Source: Lachnospiraceae bacterium UBA3287 (GTDB lineage: Bacteria; Bacillota; Clostridia; Lachnospirales; Lachnospiraceae). From it: a stretch of DNA of 11,135 nucleotides. The stretch's first letter is position 1, and each line of letters starts with the position of its first letter. The stretch covers positions 1 through 11,135 of the forward strand of contig DETN01000183.1 of NCBI GenBank assembly GCA_002362155.1, in the 5' to 3' direction. This document shows, piece after piece, positions 1-7,600 of the stretch. A program made the position numbers and the translations under genes. The notes beneath the pieces were generated by a model. That model was not told the DNA's origin. It ran no database searches and saw only the letters and a program-made list of their open reading frames with translations.

Positions 1-26
1 TATCACCGCATAAATACAATAAAAAC

Positions 27-31
27 GGAGG
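27..31 (+). promoter_or_regulatory. Ribosome binding site GGAGG deciding the TTG start of licC
   Basis: A GGAGG core lies eight bases before the TTG at 40, an ideal spacing. It fixes the non-ATG start, because the encoded MKGLILAAGFG is exactly the family's conserved N-terminus. Confidence 0.75.
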
Positions 32-39
32 TTTCAGCC

Positions 40-780
40 TTGAAAGGATTAATACTTGCAGCGGGCTTCGGAAAGAGGCTCCGCCCCATTACCAATACAA
101 TGCCCAAGTCCATGGTGGAGGTCGCCGGAACGCCCCTTCTGGTCAACGCCCTCAACAACCTGACAGACCTGGGGATCAGCGAGATCGGCATTGTGGTGGG
201 CCACATGGCAGACTACATTAAGGAAAGGATCGGAGACTCCTGGAAGGGCGTTCCGGTCACCTACTACGAGAACCCCAGATATCTGGAGACCAACAACGTG
301 GTCTCCCTCTACAAGGCCCTGCCTTTCTGCGACGACGACATGCTGATGCTGGAGTGCGACCTCTTCTACGGCCCCGAGATGATAAAGCGCCTTATGGCGG
401 GTGAGGGAGACTGCTCCATTCTGGTCAGCCCCTTCAATCCCGAGACCATGGACGGCACCGTCATCCGCGTGGACGGCGACAGAGCCCTGGAACTGATCCT
501 GGGCAAGTGGCAGGGAGAGGACTTCGACTACACAGGTACCAGAAAGACCGTCAACATGTACCGCTTCACAAAGGACTTCGTACAGAACAGGTACGCTCCC
601 CTAATCGCCTGGTACGTGGAGCACATGGGAGAGAACTCCTATTACGAAAAGGTGCTGGGTTCCCTTATGTACTACCGCGAGTGCGACTTCCGCATCGTGG
701 AGGTCCCCGAAGATATGTGGTGTGAGATCGACGACGCGGAGGACCTGGCAAGGGCCAACCGCAAATTTGGAGGCAGGTAA
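40..780 (+). CDS. licC: LicC-like nucleotidyltransferase (probable phosphocholine cytidylyltransferase)
   Basis: This 246-residue protein belongs to the sugar-phosphate/choline-phosphate nucleotidyltransferase family. It probably makes CDP-choline (or a similar CDP-activated alcohol) from CTP and the phosphorylated alcohol in the cytoplasm. Visible signs are the N-terminal nucleotide-binding signature LAAGFGKRLRPIT (residues 6-18) followed by PKSMVEV, the ENPRYLETNNVVSLY segment that resembles the NN-x-SLY region of pneumococcal LicC, an acidic ECDLF metal site with Asp107, and a C-terminal EIDDAEDL (from Glu229) matching the family's EID ending. The length is close to LicC (about 230). The start is TTG with GGAGG at 27-31, eight bases upstream; no nearer in-frame ATG keeps the signature. 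It overlaps the next gene, a LicD-type transferase, by one base (TAATG), which supports a LicC role. A glycerol- or sugar-phosphate substrate remains possible. No choline kinase or transporter gene is in the window. Confidence 0.8.
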   Translation: MKGLILAAGFGKRLRPITNTMPKSMVEVAGTPLLVNALNNLTDLGISEIGIVVGHMADYIKERIGDSWKGVPVTYYENPRYLETNNVVSLYKALPFCDDDMLMLECDLFYGPEMIKRLMAGEGDCSILVSPFNPETMDGTVIRVDGDRALELILGKWQGEDFDYTGTRKTVNMYRFTKDFVQNRYAPLIAWYVEHMGENSYYEKVLGSLMYYRECDFRIVEVPEDMWCEIDDAEDLARANRKFGGR

Positions 781-1733
781 TGGAAAAACTCTATATCCCC
801 GAGGAGTTCTATAAGGAAGAAGTGCTCTGCGGCTATACCGTATCCGAACATATGAAAAAGGTATGGGCGGTGGAGCTGGACCTGCTCTATCAGCTGCAGC
901 AGGTCTGCAGTAAATTCGGCATCCGCTATTTCGCATCCGGCGGGACCATCCTGGGCGCCGTCCGCCATAAGGGCTTTATTCCCTGGGACGACGACATCGA
1001 TCTGATGATGCTGCGGGAGGACTATGACAGACTCCTGGCCCACGCGGACGCCTTCGAAGCCCCCTACCTGCTCCAGAGCCTGGAGACGGATGAAGGGTAT
1101 CTGAGGGGCCACGCCCAGCTGAGGAACACCCAGACCACCTGCATCGTAAGGAGCGAGCTGGCCTTAAAGCTTCCCTACAACCAGGGCATCTTTATCGACA
1201 TCTTCCCCCTGGACGCGGCGGCTCCAAACGAAAAGCTTCTGCAGAAGCAGAAAAAGAGACTGGCCTCTCTCATGACCCAGGCCTGGGACTCCTATTTCAG
1301 CGGCCCCGGCTATCATGAGGATACCGCCTGGAAGAAGAACCGTCTGCTCCATCCCGTCATGCCCGTCCTTGGAAAGGTATGGGACTATAAGAAGATCATG
1401 CGGGCCTATTTTAAGGAGGCTCAGAGATTCAACGACAGGAACACCAGATATGTGGCCAAGGTGGCCTATGCCTGCGGCGACCGCCGCATGTATGACCTGC
1501 GGGAGGGCTTTGAGACCTTCACCATGGCCCCCTTCGAGATGCTGGAGGTCCCCCTTTACGGAGACTACGAAAACCACTTGAAGCGCCAGTACGGCGATTA
1601 CATGAAGTTCGTCATCGGCACGGCCGACCACGGCGGACTGATCTTTGACCCGGATCTGCCGGCGGACGAATGGCTGAAAGAACACCAGGACCAGGTGAAA
1701 GAAGCCGTCGACAAGCTGCACGGAAGGGCCTGA
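780..1733 (+). CDS. licD: LicD family phosphotransferase (surface glycan phosphocholine-type transfer)
   Basis: This 317-residue LicD-family protein is predicted to move a phospho-alcohol (phosphocholine in the characterised pneumococcal and Haemophilus members) from its CDP-activated form to a cell-surface polysaccharide or teichoic acid precursor. The hallmark is very clear: an N-terminal segment ending in YFASGGTILGAVRHKG, then FIPWDDDIDL with Asp70, Asp71, Asp72 and Asp74 as the metal- and nucleotide-binding acidic cluster. Further on is FIDIFPLD (about residues 138-145), another conserved LicD block, and the protein ends in a soluble, charged tail. No signal peptide or membrane segment is visible, so it should act at the cytoplasmic face. 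The start codon lies inside the stop of the LicC-like gene (TAATG), so translation is probably coupled. The exact group transferred (choline, ethanolamine, ribitol or glycerol phosphate) and the acceptor cannot be read from the sequence. Confidence 0.87.
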   Translation: MEKLYIPEEFYKEEVLCGYTVSEHMKKVWAVELDLLYQLQQVCSKFGIRYFASGGTILGAVRHKGFIPWDDDIDLMMLREDYDRLLAHADAFEAPYLLQSLETDEGYLRGHAQLRNTQTTCIVRSELALKLPYNQGIFIDIFPLDAAAPNEKLLQKQKKRLASLMTQAWDSYFSGPGYHEDTAWKKNRLLHPVMPVLGKVWDYKKIMRAYFKEAQRFNDRNTRYVAKVAYACGDRRMYDLREGFETFTMAPFEMLEVPLYGDYENHLKRQYGDYMKFVIGTADHGGLIFDPDLPADEWLKEHQDQVKEAVDKLHGRA

Positions 1734-1775
1734 GAATAAAAAGAAATACTTTCAAAGACAAAGAGGAAACCAAGT

Positions 1776-3530
1776 ATGAGTGAGAAAAAAATGATGCTGG
1801 GCAATGCAGCATTTGCCAGAGGCGCATGGGAGGCGGGCGTCAAAGTCTCCAGCGCCTATCCCGGAACGCCCAGTACGGAGATCAGTGAGGAGTTCGCAAA
1901 GCTCCCCGATGTATACGCAGAGTGGGCGCCCAATGAGAAGGTCGCTGCCGAAGTGGCCATCGGCGCCAGCTTTTCCGGCGTCCGCGCCATGGCCTGCATG
2001 AAGATGGTAGGCTTCAACGTGGCGGCAGACCCGGTCTATTCCATCTCCTACATCGGCGCCGGCGGCGGCCTGGTCTTTCTGGTAGCGGACGACCCCGGCC
2101 TCTACAGTTCCCAGAACGAGCAGGATACCCGCATGGTCTGCAGAGCGGCCAACGTTCCCTGCCTGTCTCCCTCCGATTCCCAGGAAGCCAAGGATTTTGC
2201 AAAGGCTGCCTTCGAGATCAGCGAACAGTTCGATACTCCTGTGGTCATCCGTTCCACCACCCGTCTGGCCCACTCCCAGTGTGAAGTGGAGCTGTGCGAG
2301 AGAGTGGTGCCGGAGGATAAGCCCTACGTCAAGAACGTTCAGAAGAACGTCATGATGCCCGGCATGGCCAAGGCCCGCCACATCTACGTGGAAAAGAGAA
2401 ACAAAGAGATGGCTGAATGGGGCTGCACCTCCTCCCTCAACAGGGTTGAGCCCGGCACCATGACCATTGACGGCAGGAAAGTGGGCTTCATTACGGAAGG
2501 CATCCCTTACCAGTATGTAAAGGAAGCCTGCCCCGACGCTTCCATCCTCAAGCTGGGCATCCTGAATCCCCTGCCCAGGAAGCTGATCGAAGACTTCGCA
2601 AAGACTGTGGACGTCCTCTACATCTTTGAAGAGCTGGAGCCCGTCATCGAAGAGCAGGTCAGATCCTGGGGGATCGACTGCATCGGCAAGGACCTCTTCA
2701 CCGTGCAGGGCGAGTACTCCGCCAACATGCTGCGTGAAAGAGTATTAAAGCAGGATCTGGGCATCAGGGCCGTCCCCGACATTCCGCCCCGTCCTCCCAT
2801 CCTCTGCCCCGGCTGCCCTCACAGGTCCACCTACTTCGCCTTAAAGCGCCTGAAAAAGCACGCCGCAGGCGATATCGGCTGCTATACCCTGGGCACGCTG
2901 CCGCCCCTTTCCGTGGTGGATACCTGCGTCTGCATGGGCTCCTCCATTTCCTCTCTCCACGGCATGGAGAAGGCCAAGGGACACGACTATATCAAGGACT
3001 GGGTGGCCGTCATCGGCGATTCCACCTTCATGCATACCGGCCTCAACTCTCTGGTGAACATGTTCTATAACCAGAGCCACGGCACCGTGATCATCCTGGA
3101 CAACCGGACCACCGGCATGACAGGCCATCAGGACCATCCCGGCACCGGAAAGACCCTCCAGGGCCAGACCGTTCCCGCCGTGGACTTTGTAAAGCTGATC
3201 CGGGGCATCGGCATCGAGAACGTCCAGGTGGTGGACGCCTTCGATCTGCCCGCTCTCACAAAGGCCATTAAGGAAGAGTGCGAAAGAGACGCCCTCTCCG
3301 TCATCATCTCCAAGGCACCCTGCGCCCTCTTAAAGGACCAGGTATTCCCTTACAGGATGGAAACTGTCCCCGAGAAGTGCGTCCACTGCGGCGCCTGCCT
3401 CTCTCCCGGATGCCCTGCTCTGACCAGGAATTCTGACGGCTCCATCCGTATTGACGCGACCATGTGCAACGGCTGCGGCCTGTGCGAGAACCTGTGCCGC
3501 TTCGGTGCTCTGAAGAAGGTCGAGAAATAA
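1776..3530 (+). CDS. iorA: Indolepyruvate:ferredoxin oxidoreductase, alpha subunit
   Basis: Large catalytic subunit (584 residues) of the anaerobic enzyme that oxidatively decarboxylates indolepyruvate, phenylpyruvate and hydroxyphenylpyruvate to aryl-acetyl-CoA, reducing ferredoxin. The N-terminal pyrimidine-binding domain shows SAYPGTPSTEI (from residue 27) and APNEKVAAEVA with Glu54 as the likely thiamine-activating glutamate. The thiamine diphosphate domain begins near CPGCPHRST (Cys344, Cys347) and contains GDS (414-416) and LDNRTTGMTG (441-450), the cofactor and magnesium site. The C-terminus is a two-cluster ferredoxin module: Cys535, 538, 541, 546 and Cys564, 567, 570, 574. The residue after the last Cys is Arg, not the commoner Pro. 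The length is normal for IorA. A purine-rich GAGGA site precedes the ATG. The 42-base gap after licD is AT-rich and shows no terminator, so co-transcription is possible. The iorB gene follows by 13 bases. Confidence 0.95.
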   Translation: MSEKKMMLGNAAFARGAWEAGVKVSSAYPGTPSTEISEEFAKLPDVYAEWAPNEKVAAEVAIGASFSGVRAMACMKMVGFNVAADPVYSISYIGAGGGLVFLVADDPGLYSSQNEQDTRMVCRAANVPCLSPSDSQEAKDFAKAAFEISEQFDTPVVIRSTTRLAHSQCEVELCERVVPEDKPYVKNVQKNVMMPGMAKARHIYVEKRNKEMAEWGCTSSLNRVEPGTMTIDGRKVGFITEGIPYQYVKEACPDASILKLGILNPLPRKLIEDFAKTVDVLYIFEELEPVIEEQVRSWGIDCIGKDLFTVQGEYSANMLRERVLKQDLGIRAVPDIPPRPPILCPGCPHRSTYFALKRLKKHAAGDIGCYTLGTLPPLSVVDTCVCMGSSISSLHGMEKAKGHDYIKDWVAVIGDSTFMHTGLNSLVNMFYNQSHGTVIILDNRTTGMTGHQDHPGTGKTLQGQTVPAVDFVKLIRGIGIENVQVVDAFDLPALTKAIKEECERDALSVIISKAPCALLKDQVFPYRMETVPEKCVHCGACLSPGCPALTRNSDGSIRIDATMCNGCGLCENLCRFGALKKVEK

Positions 3531-3543
3531 GGAGGGAAGTGCA

Positions 3544-4110
3544 ATGACTAAAAATATCATGATCGTTGGTGTCGGCGGCCAGGGAACCCTTCTGACCAGC
3601 CGCATCCTGGGCGGCGTCTTCGAGGACGCCGGCTATAAGGTAAAAGTATCCGAAGTACACGGCATGGCCCAGAGGGGCGGCAGCGTCGTTACCTTCGTCC
3701 GCTACGGCGACCAGGTGGCAGAGCCCATCGTGGAAGAAGGCCAGGCGGACGTGCTGATCGCCTTTGAAAGGCTGGAAGCCCTGCGCTATGCAAACTTCCT
3801 CAAAAAGGACGGCGTCCTGATCTGCAACGACTGGAGGATCGATCCCATCAGCGTTGTCATGGGCACCAGAGAGTATCCCGATCACATCATCGAGGATCTG
3901 GAGAAGGAATATACCGTGTATTCCATCAACGCCATGGAAGAAGCCCTGAAGCTGGGCAATTCCAGGGTCTTCAACAACATTGTTCTGGGCATGGCCGCAA
4001 GGCATATGGAATTTCCCAGGGAAGCATGGCTGAAAGTCATCGCAGCCAAGGTTCCGCCCAAGACTGTCGATATTAACTCCAGGGCCTTCCTGGCAGGCTA
4101 CGAGGCCTGA
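3544..4110 (+). CDS. iorB: Indolepyruvate:ferredoxin oxidoreductase, beta subunit
   Basis: Small subunit (188 residues) of the IorAB complex, consisting of the pyruvate ferredoxin oxidoreductase gamma-type domain that in larger relatives forms part of one polypeptide. The N-terminal glycine-rich loop IVGVGGQGTLLTSRIL (about residues 7-22) and the conserved SEVHGMAQRGGSV block (about 37-49), which binds the CoA and thiamine region in homologues, are both present. The protein is soluble and cytoplasmic. A perfect GGAGG lies immediately after the iorA stop codon (taaGGAGGG), seven to eight bases before the ATG, so the two subunits are translated from one message in equal supply. No phenylacetate-CoA ligase gene, a frequent neighbour of such pairs, follows it; the next gene belongs to an unrelated module after a structured gap. 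Confidence 0.94.
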   Translation: MTKNIMIVGVGGQGTLLTSRILGGVFEDAGYKVKVSEVHGMAQRGGSVVTFVRYGDQVAEPIVEEGQADVLIAFERLEALRYANFLKKDGVLICNDWRIDPISVVMGTREYPDHIIEDLEKEYTVYSINAMEEALKLGNSRVFNNIVLGMAARHMEFPREAWLKVIAAKVPPKTVDINSRAFLAGYEA

Positions 4111-4125
4111 CACAAAAGGTCCTGA

Positions 4126-4189
4126 CGGCTGGGAGCCGCGTCCCCGAAAACTTTCGAATAGAAAGCTCTTTCAGGATGCGGCTCCTTCT
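4126..4189 (+). terminator. Long imperfect stem-loop downstream of iorB, possible terminator or leader element
   Basis: Bases 4132-4143 (GGAGCCGCGTCC) pair with 4174-4185 (GGATGCGGCTCC) over 12 positions with a single G·U wobble. The 30-base loop contains a smaller hairpin (GAAA-GCTC-TTTC, 4161-4172). The bases after the stem, TTCTGGCATTT, make a poor U-tract, so termination would be weak. A second, mutually exclusive hairpin, CGGCT-GGG-AGCCG (4126-4138), uses the same 5' arm. The element sits 15 bases after the iorB stop and 30 bases before the next start codon. It may end the upstream operon or control the downstream gene; the sequence does not say which. Confidence 0.5.
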
Positions 4190-4215
4190 GGCATTTACGG
4201 CTCTGGAGGTAAGGT

Positions 4216-4635
4216 ATGAAGATCAGCATCAACGTAAAGGGAGCATCCAGAAAAAAGGCGAAGATCGATCAGCTTATATATGAGTACCCGGAAGGCCCAT
4301 TGAGCGTTTCCGGCTTCCTGGCAGAGACCGTTAGGATCTGCCTTGGGCAGTACAACGAAAAAAGAGACGCAGGAGAGATTCTGCGCCTTTTTTCTATGGA
4401 TGAAATGGAAGATATGGCCCTGTCCGGCCGGGTGTCCTTCGGGGACCCCCTGGACAGAAAAAAGGCCGATGAGGAAAAGGCCGTCTCCGACGCCCTTCTG
4501 GCCTTTGAGGACGGCCTCATCGCCCTGTTCGCGGACGGAAAAAGATATGAAGACAGAGAAGAGATCCTGCCCCTTCATGAAGGAAGCGAAGTCACCTTTG
4601 TCAGGCTGACCTTCCTGGCGGGACGCATGTGGTAG
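4216..4635 (+). CDS. Unrecognised 139-residue protein paired with DUF4132; possible beta-grasp fold
   Basis: I do not recognise a named family. The start is well supported by GGAGGT five bases before the ATG. The predicted outline is strand (KISINVKG, 2-9), strand (IDQLIYEYPEGPLSV, 17-31), helix (about 32-49), a charged helical insert (about 50-100), then IALFADGKRY (about 102-111), strand and a closing LHEGSEVTFVRLTFLAGR (120-137). The order beta-hairpin, helix, late strands and a terminal 'x-x-G-D/S-x-V-x-F' strand resembles ubiquitin-like or MoaD/ThiS-like beta-grasp proteins carrying an insert, but it lacks a C-terminal Gly-Gly and ends in Arg-Met-Trp. That fold is an inference from pattern only. 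There is no signal peptide or membrane segment. The gene lies 26 bases before the giant DUF4132 gene on the same strand, so the two products probably work together. Confidence 0.8.
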   Translation: MKISINVKGASRKKAKIDQLIYEYPEGPLSVSGFLAETVRICLGQYNEKRDAGEILRLFSMDEMEDMALSGRVSFGDPLDRKKADEEKAVSDALLAFEDGLIALFADGKRYEDREEILPLHEGSEVTFVRLTFLAGRMW

Positions 4636-4661
4636 ACAGAATTAAAAGGGGGTAAAGAGAT

Positions 4662-7600
4662 ATGGGGTTTGACTACAATTCCAGAACCAGATGGGAAAAG
4701 GCAAAAACAGAAAAGTGGAATGCGGAAAAAAAGATGCAGGCAGCCTTTCTTTCCGCTTCTTCAAAGGAACTGCTGGAGGAGATCGGAAAGTTCAGCACCT
4801 ATCCCACCGGGAGTTTTCCCGTCATCCGCAAATGGACCAGGGAACATGTGAAGGGCAGTGAGCGGACCCTTATGGAGATCATGACGGAGGACGCCGCAGA
4901 CCTGCTCCGCCTTCTGGTGCCCGAGGGGTATCGGGAGGACTATCTTTATCTCCTGGACCAGCTCCCTTCCTACCAGTATTCCAGGGCCCTTTTCAGGCCC
5001 ACGGTCCGCACGGCAGAGCCCCTGGCCCATACCACGGACGCCTTCGGCCTCATGCAGGCCTATAAGGTGCTGGGCATCTACGGCATTACTCCCGCCCAGT
5101 ATCTGACGGCCAAGGGCCCTGCTCCCTCCTTTGACGACCCGGAGCTGGCCGACTTTATAAGCAACGATTCCTACGGCAGGGATCTTCATCTGCCTCTTCT
5201 GGACGATATCCTGGCGGCCAGGATCGACCTGGGAGACGAAGATGTGGTGGAAGAGATCAGAGAGGCCATCCTCAGTGACAACAACACGGTCCTGGTCTCC
5301 GTCCCCATGATCCGGGCCATCGTGAAATCGAAAAACACGGAGCTCCACGATCTGCTGGGCAGATTTCTTCTGGCCGCCAGGCTGCAGGAGGGAGTCCGCC
5401 AGGCCGTCTGCGAGAACGCGGACTGCGGAAGGCCCGAAGCCTTTATGACCATCCTGAAGGTCATAGAGGACAATAACCTCATACGCTTTTCCGCCGTAAA
5501 GAGAGCCGTGGCCACCTGGACCGGCATCTTTAACGCCGACTCCGCAGACAGAGTCTCCGCCAAGACCCTGTCCCTGATCGGAGAAGGCCTCCGGGACAAA
5601 AAGGCGGCCCTGGCCATGACGGAGACGGACGACGCGGTGCAGATCGTGACGGGCCTCTGGGCCCTGGGCTTTTACGAGGCTTCCGACGCTATAAGCCGCA
5701 TGGCAAAGATCGCGGATGAGGGCACAAGGCCCCAGCGCCTTGCCATTTCCTACTATAACCACTACATGGTCTACTCGGACCTGAGGGAAAAGGCGGCAAA
5801 AAAGGTCCTTTCCCTCTATCCGGACGATCCCCAGATGGCGGCCGCCTTCCTGCCCACCTTCCTGGACTATACGGATACCATGGTCCGGGGATGCATCAAG
5901 AGCAGGAGCGGCAAGGATACCTGGAACCTGCAGGAAAAGGATGCGGTCTATAAGACCGTGCCGGTCAAAGAGCTTTTCGACAGCGAGGCGGAGGCCTGGT
6001 GCTTCTACGGCATCTTCCGGAATCTGGCGGATTCCATGAAGAAGAAAAAGCTGGAATTCTCGCCCATGATCTTCCCCTGGTACGGGGCCAGTCTTGAAAA
6101 GTCCGACCTGGTCCAGCGCATGGTCCTGATCGCCTACGCCCTCCAGGACCAGGGCCTGATCGACCAGGTATGCGTAAGGCTTACGGATATCTCCGATTCC
6201 TACTACAACACCAGAAGAAACTATTTAAGGATCCTTCTCCACGACCCCAGGACCCCTGTCCAGAAGGATGCCCTGATCGGCTACGCCGCCGACAAGGAGA
6301 GCATGACCAGGAACAGCGCCTTCCAGATCCTGCAGCTCCTGCCCCTGACGGAAGAGGACTACGAAAAGCTGGAAAAGCACCTGCGCCTTAAGAACGAGGA
6401 GACCCGGCATAATGTCATAGAGCTTCTGGAGAGGCAGGAGGGAGAGGCCCTTCAAAGGACCATGGAAAGGCTCCTTTCCTCCGGTCAGGAGAACATCCGC
6501 CTGGCGGGCCTTGATATGTTAAAGCGAAGGTTGGAAAAGGATCCTTCCCTGCAGGAAAGAGGCAGGGCCTTCCTTAAAAAGGTGCTGCCGGACGAATCCG
6601 TCCTCAGCGAAAAGGAAAAGGTCCTCTACGAAGCCATAGGGGGAAGCGGCGGGGATGAGTCCGCTTTGAACCTCCCCGGCTACGGCCTCTATGACCCCGG
6701 CGCGGACTATCAGCCGGATCTGTCCGGCCTCCTTCCCGAAAAGAAGGAAAAGAAAGCCTCCTCAAAAGGCCTTTTCGGAAAGGCCATGGAGATGGTCCTT
6801 GGCAGCGGCAGTGACAGGGCAGGAGAGATCCTGAAGGAGCATTTCTCTCTGACCGCAGCCCAGATGGACAGATATCTGGATCAGATCAGGGAATTCGTGG
6901 CGGAGCGCGGAAATCTGGAATATACCTCCTGCTCGGGGGAAAAGCAGCTCTTAAAGCACGGGCTCTTTTTGACCAACTATGAATACACCGCTCCCATAGA
7001 AGACCGCTATCCCTTCCCGGACCTGTGGAAGGAGGTCTACGAGACCATCCTGAAGGAGCCGGAAGTGGTGTGGGGACTCTATTTCGCCCTGCAGAGCGAA
7101 TACGGCGAGTCCGACATCAAAGACATCTACGCCTTCCGCAGATGGGAGAAGACTCTTTTCGGGGAAGCGGCAGGCTATTCCTATTCGGGGAATACCTCTT
7201 CCGGCCCTTACCGTCATTCCGTCTATGAGACCATCCTGGCCATCATCATGAGCCAGCAGGGCATCTCCCTGCCCCGGGAGGCGGCCCTTGCGGCCTATAT
7301 AAAGAGTCTTACGCTTCCGGAAGACATCCGGTGGATGGAGAGGGTACCCGCAAAGTACAGGGCCTATAACGAGGGCGAGAAGGCCTGCTTTATCAGGACC
7401 GGCAAGTTCCGGTATCTGATGCAGCAGCTCTACGCCGCCCGGGACGAGAGCCGGTTCCGCCAGACCTTCCCCCTTTTCTATCAGACGGACAGGATCTATG
7501 ACTTTGCGAAGAACTCCCCCGACAGGACCGGCAATTCCTCCTCGGGAATTCTGTGTATCTACGACTATGTCAGGGCCAGGGAGCTGGGCCTGATTTCGGA

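Noticed and set aside
15..20. TACAAT resembling a -10 promoter box before licC
   Set aside because: Transcription starting from it would begin inside the ribosome binding site at 27-31, and the -35 region falls at or beyond the window edge. It is more likely chance in AT-rich sequence.
3378..3500. Arg after the last ferredoxin cysteine of IorA as a defect
   Set aside because: All eight cluster cysteines are present, and basic residues at this place occur in other IorA proteins, so the domain is judged functional.
3304..4113. Minus-strand open frame of 269 codons opposite iorB
   Set aside because: The plus strand here encodes unmistakable iorA/iorB sequence; the antisense product resembles no family.
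4761..5762. Minus-strand open frame of 333 codons inside the DUF4132 gene
   Set aside because: It is antisense to an intact gene with good family motifs. The His/Gly/Gln-rich translation is typical of shadow frames and no ribosome binding site is evident.
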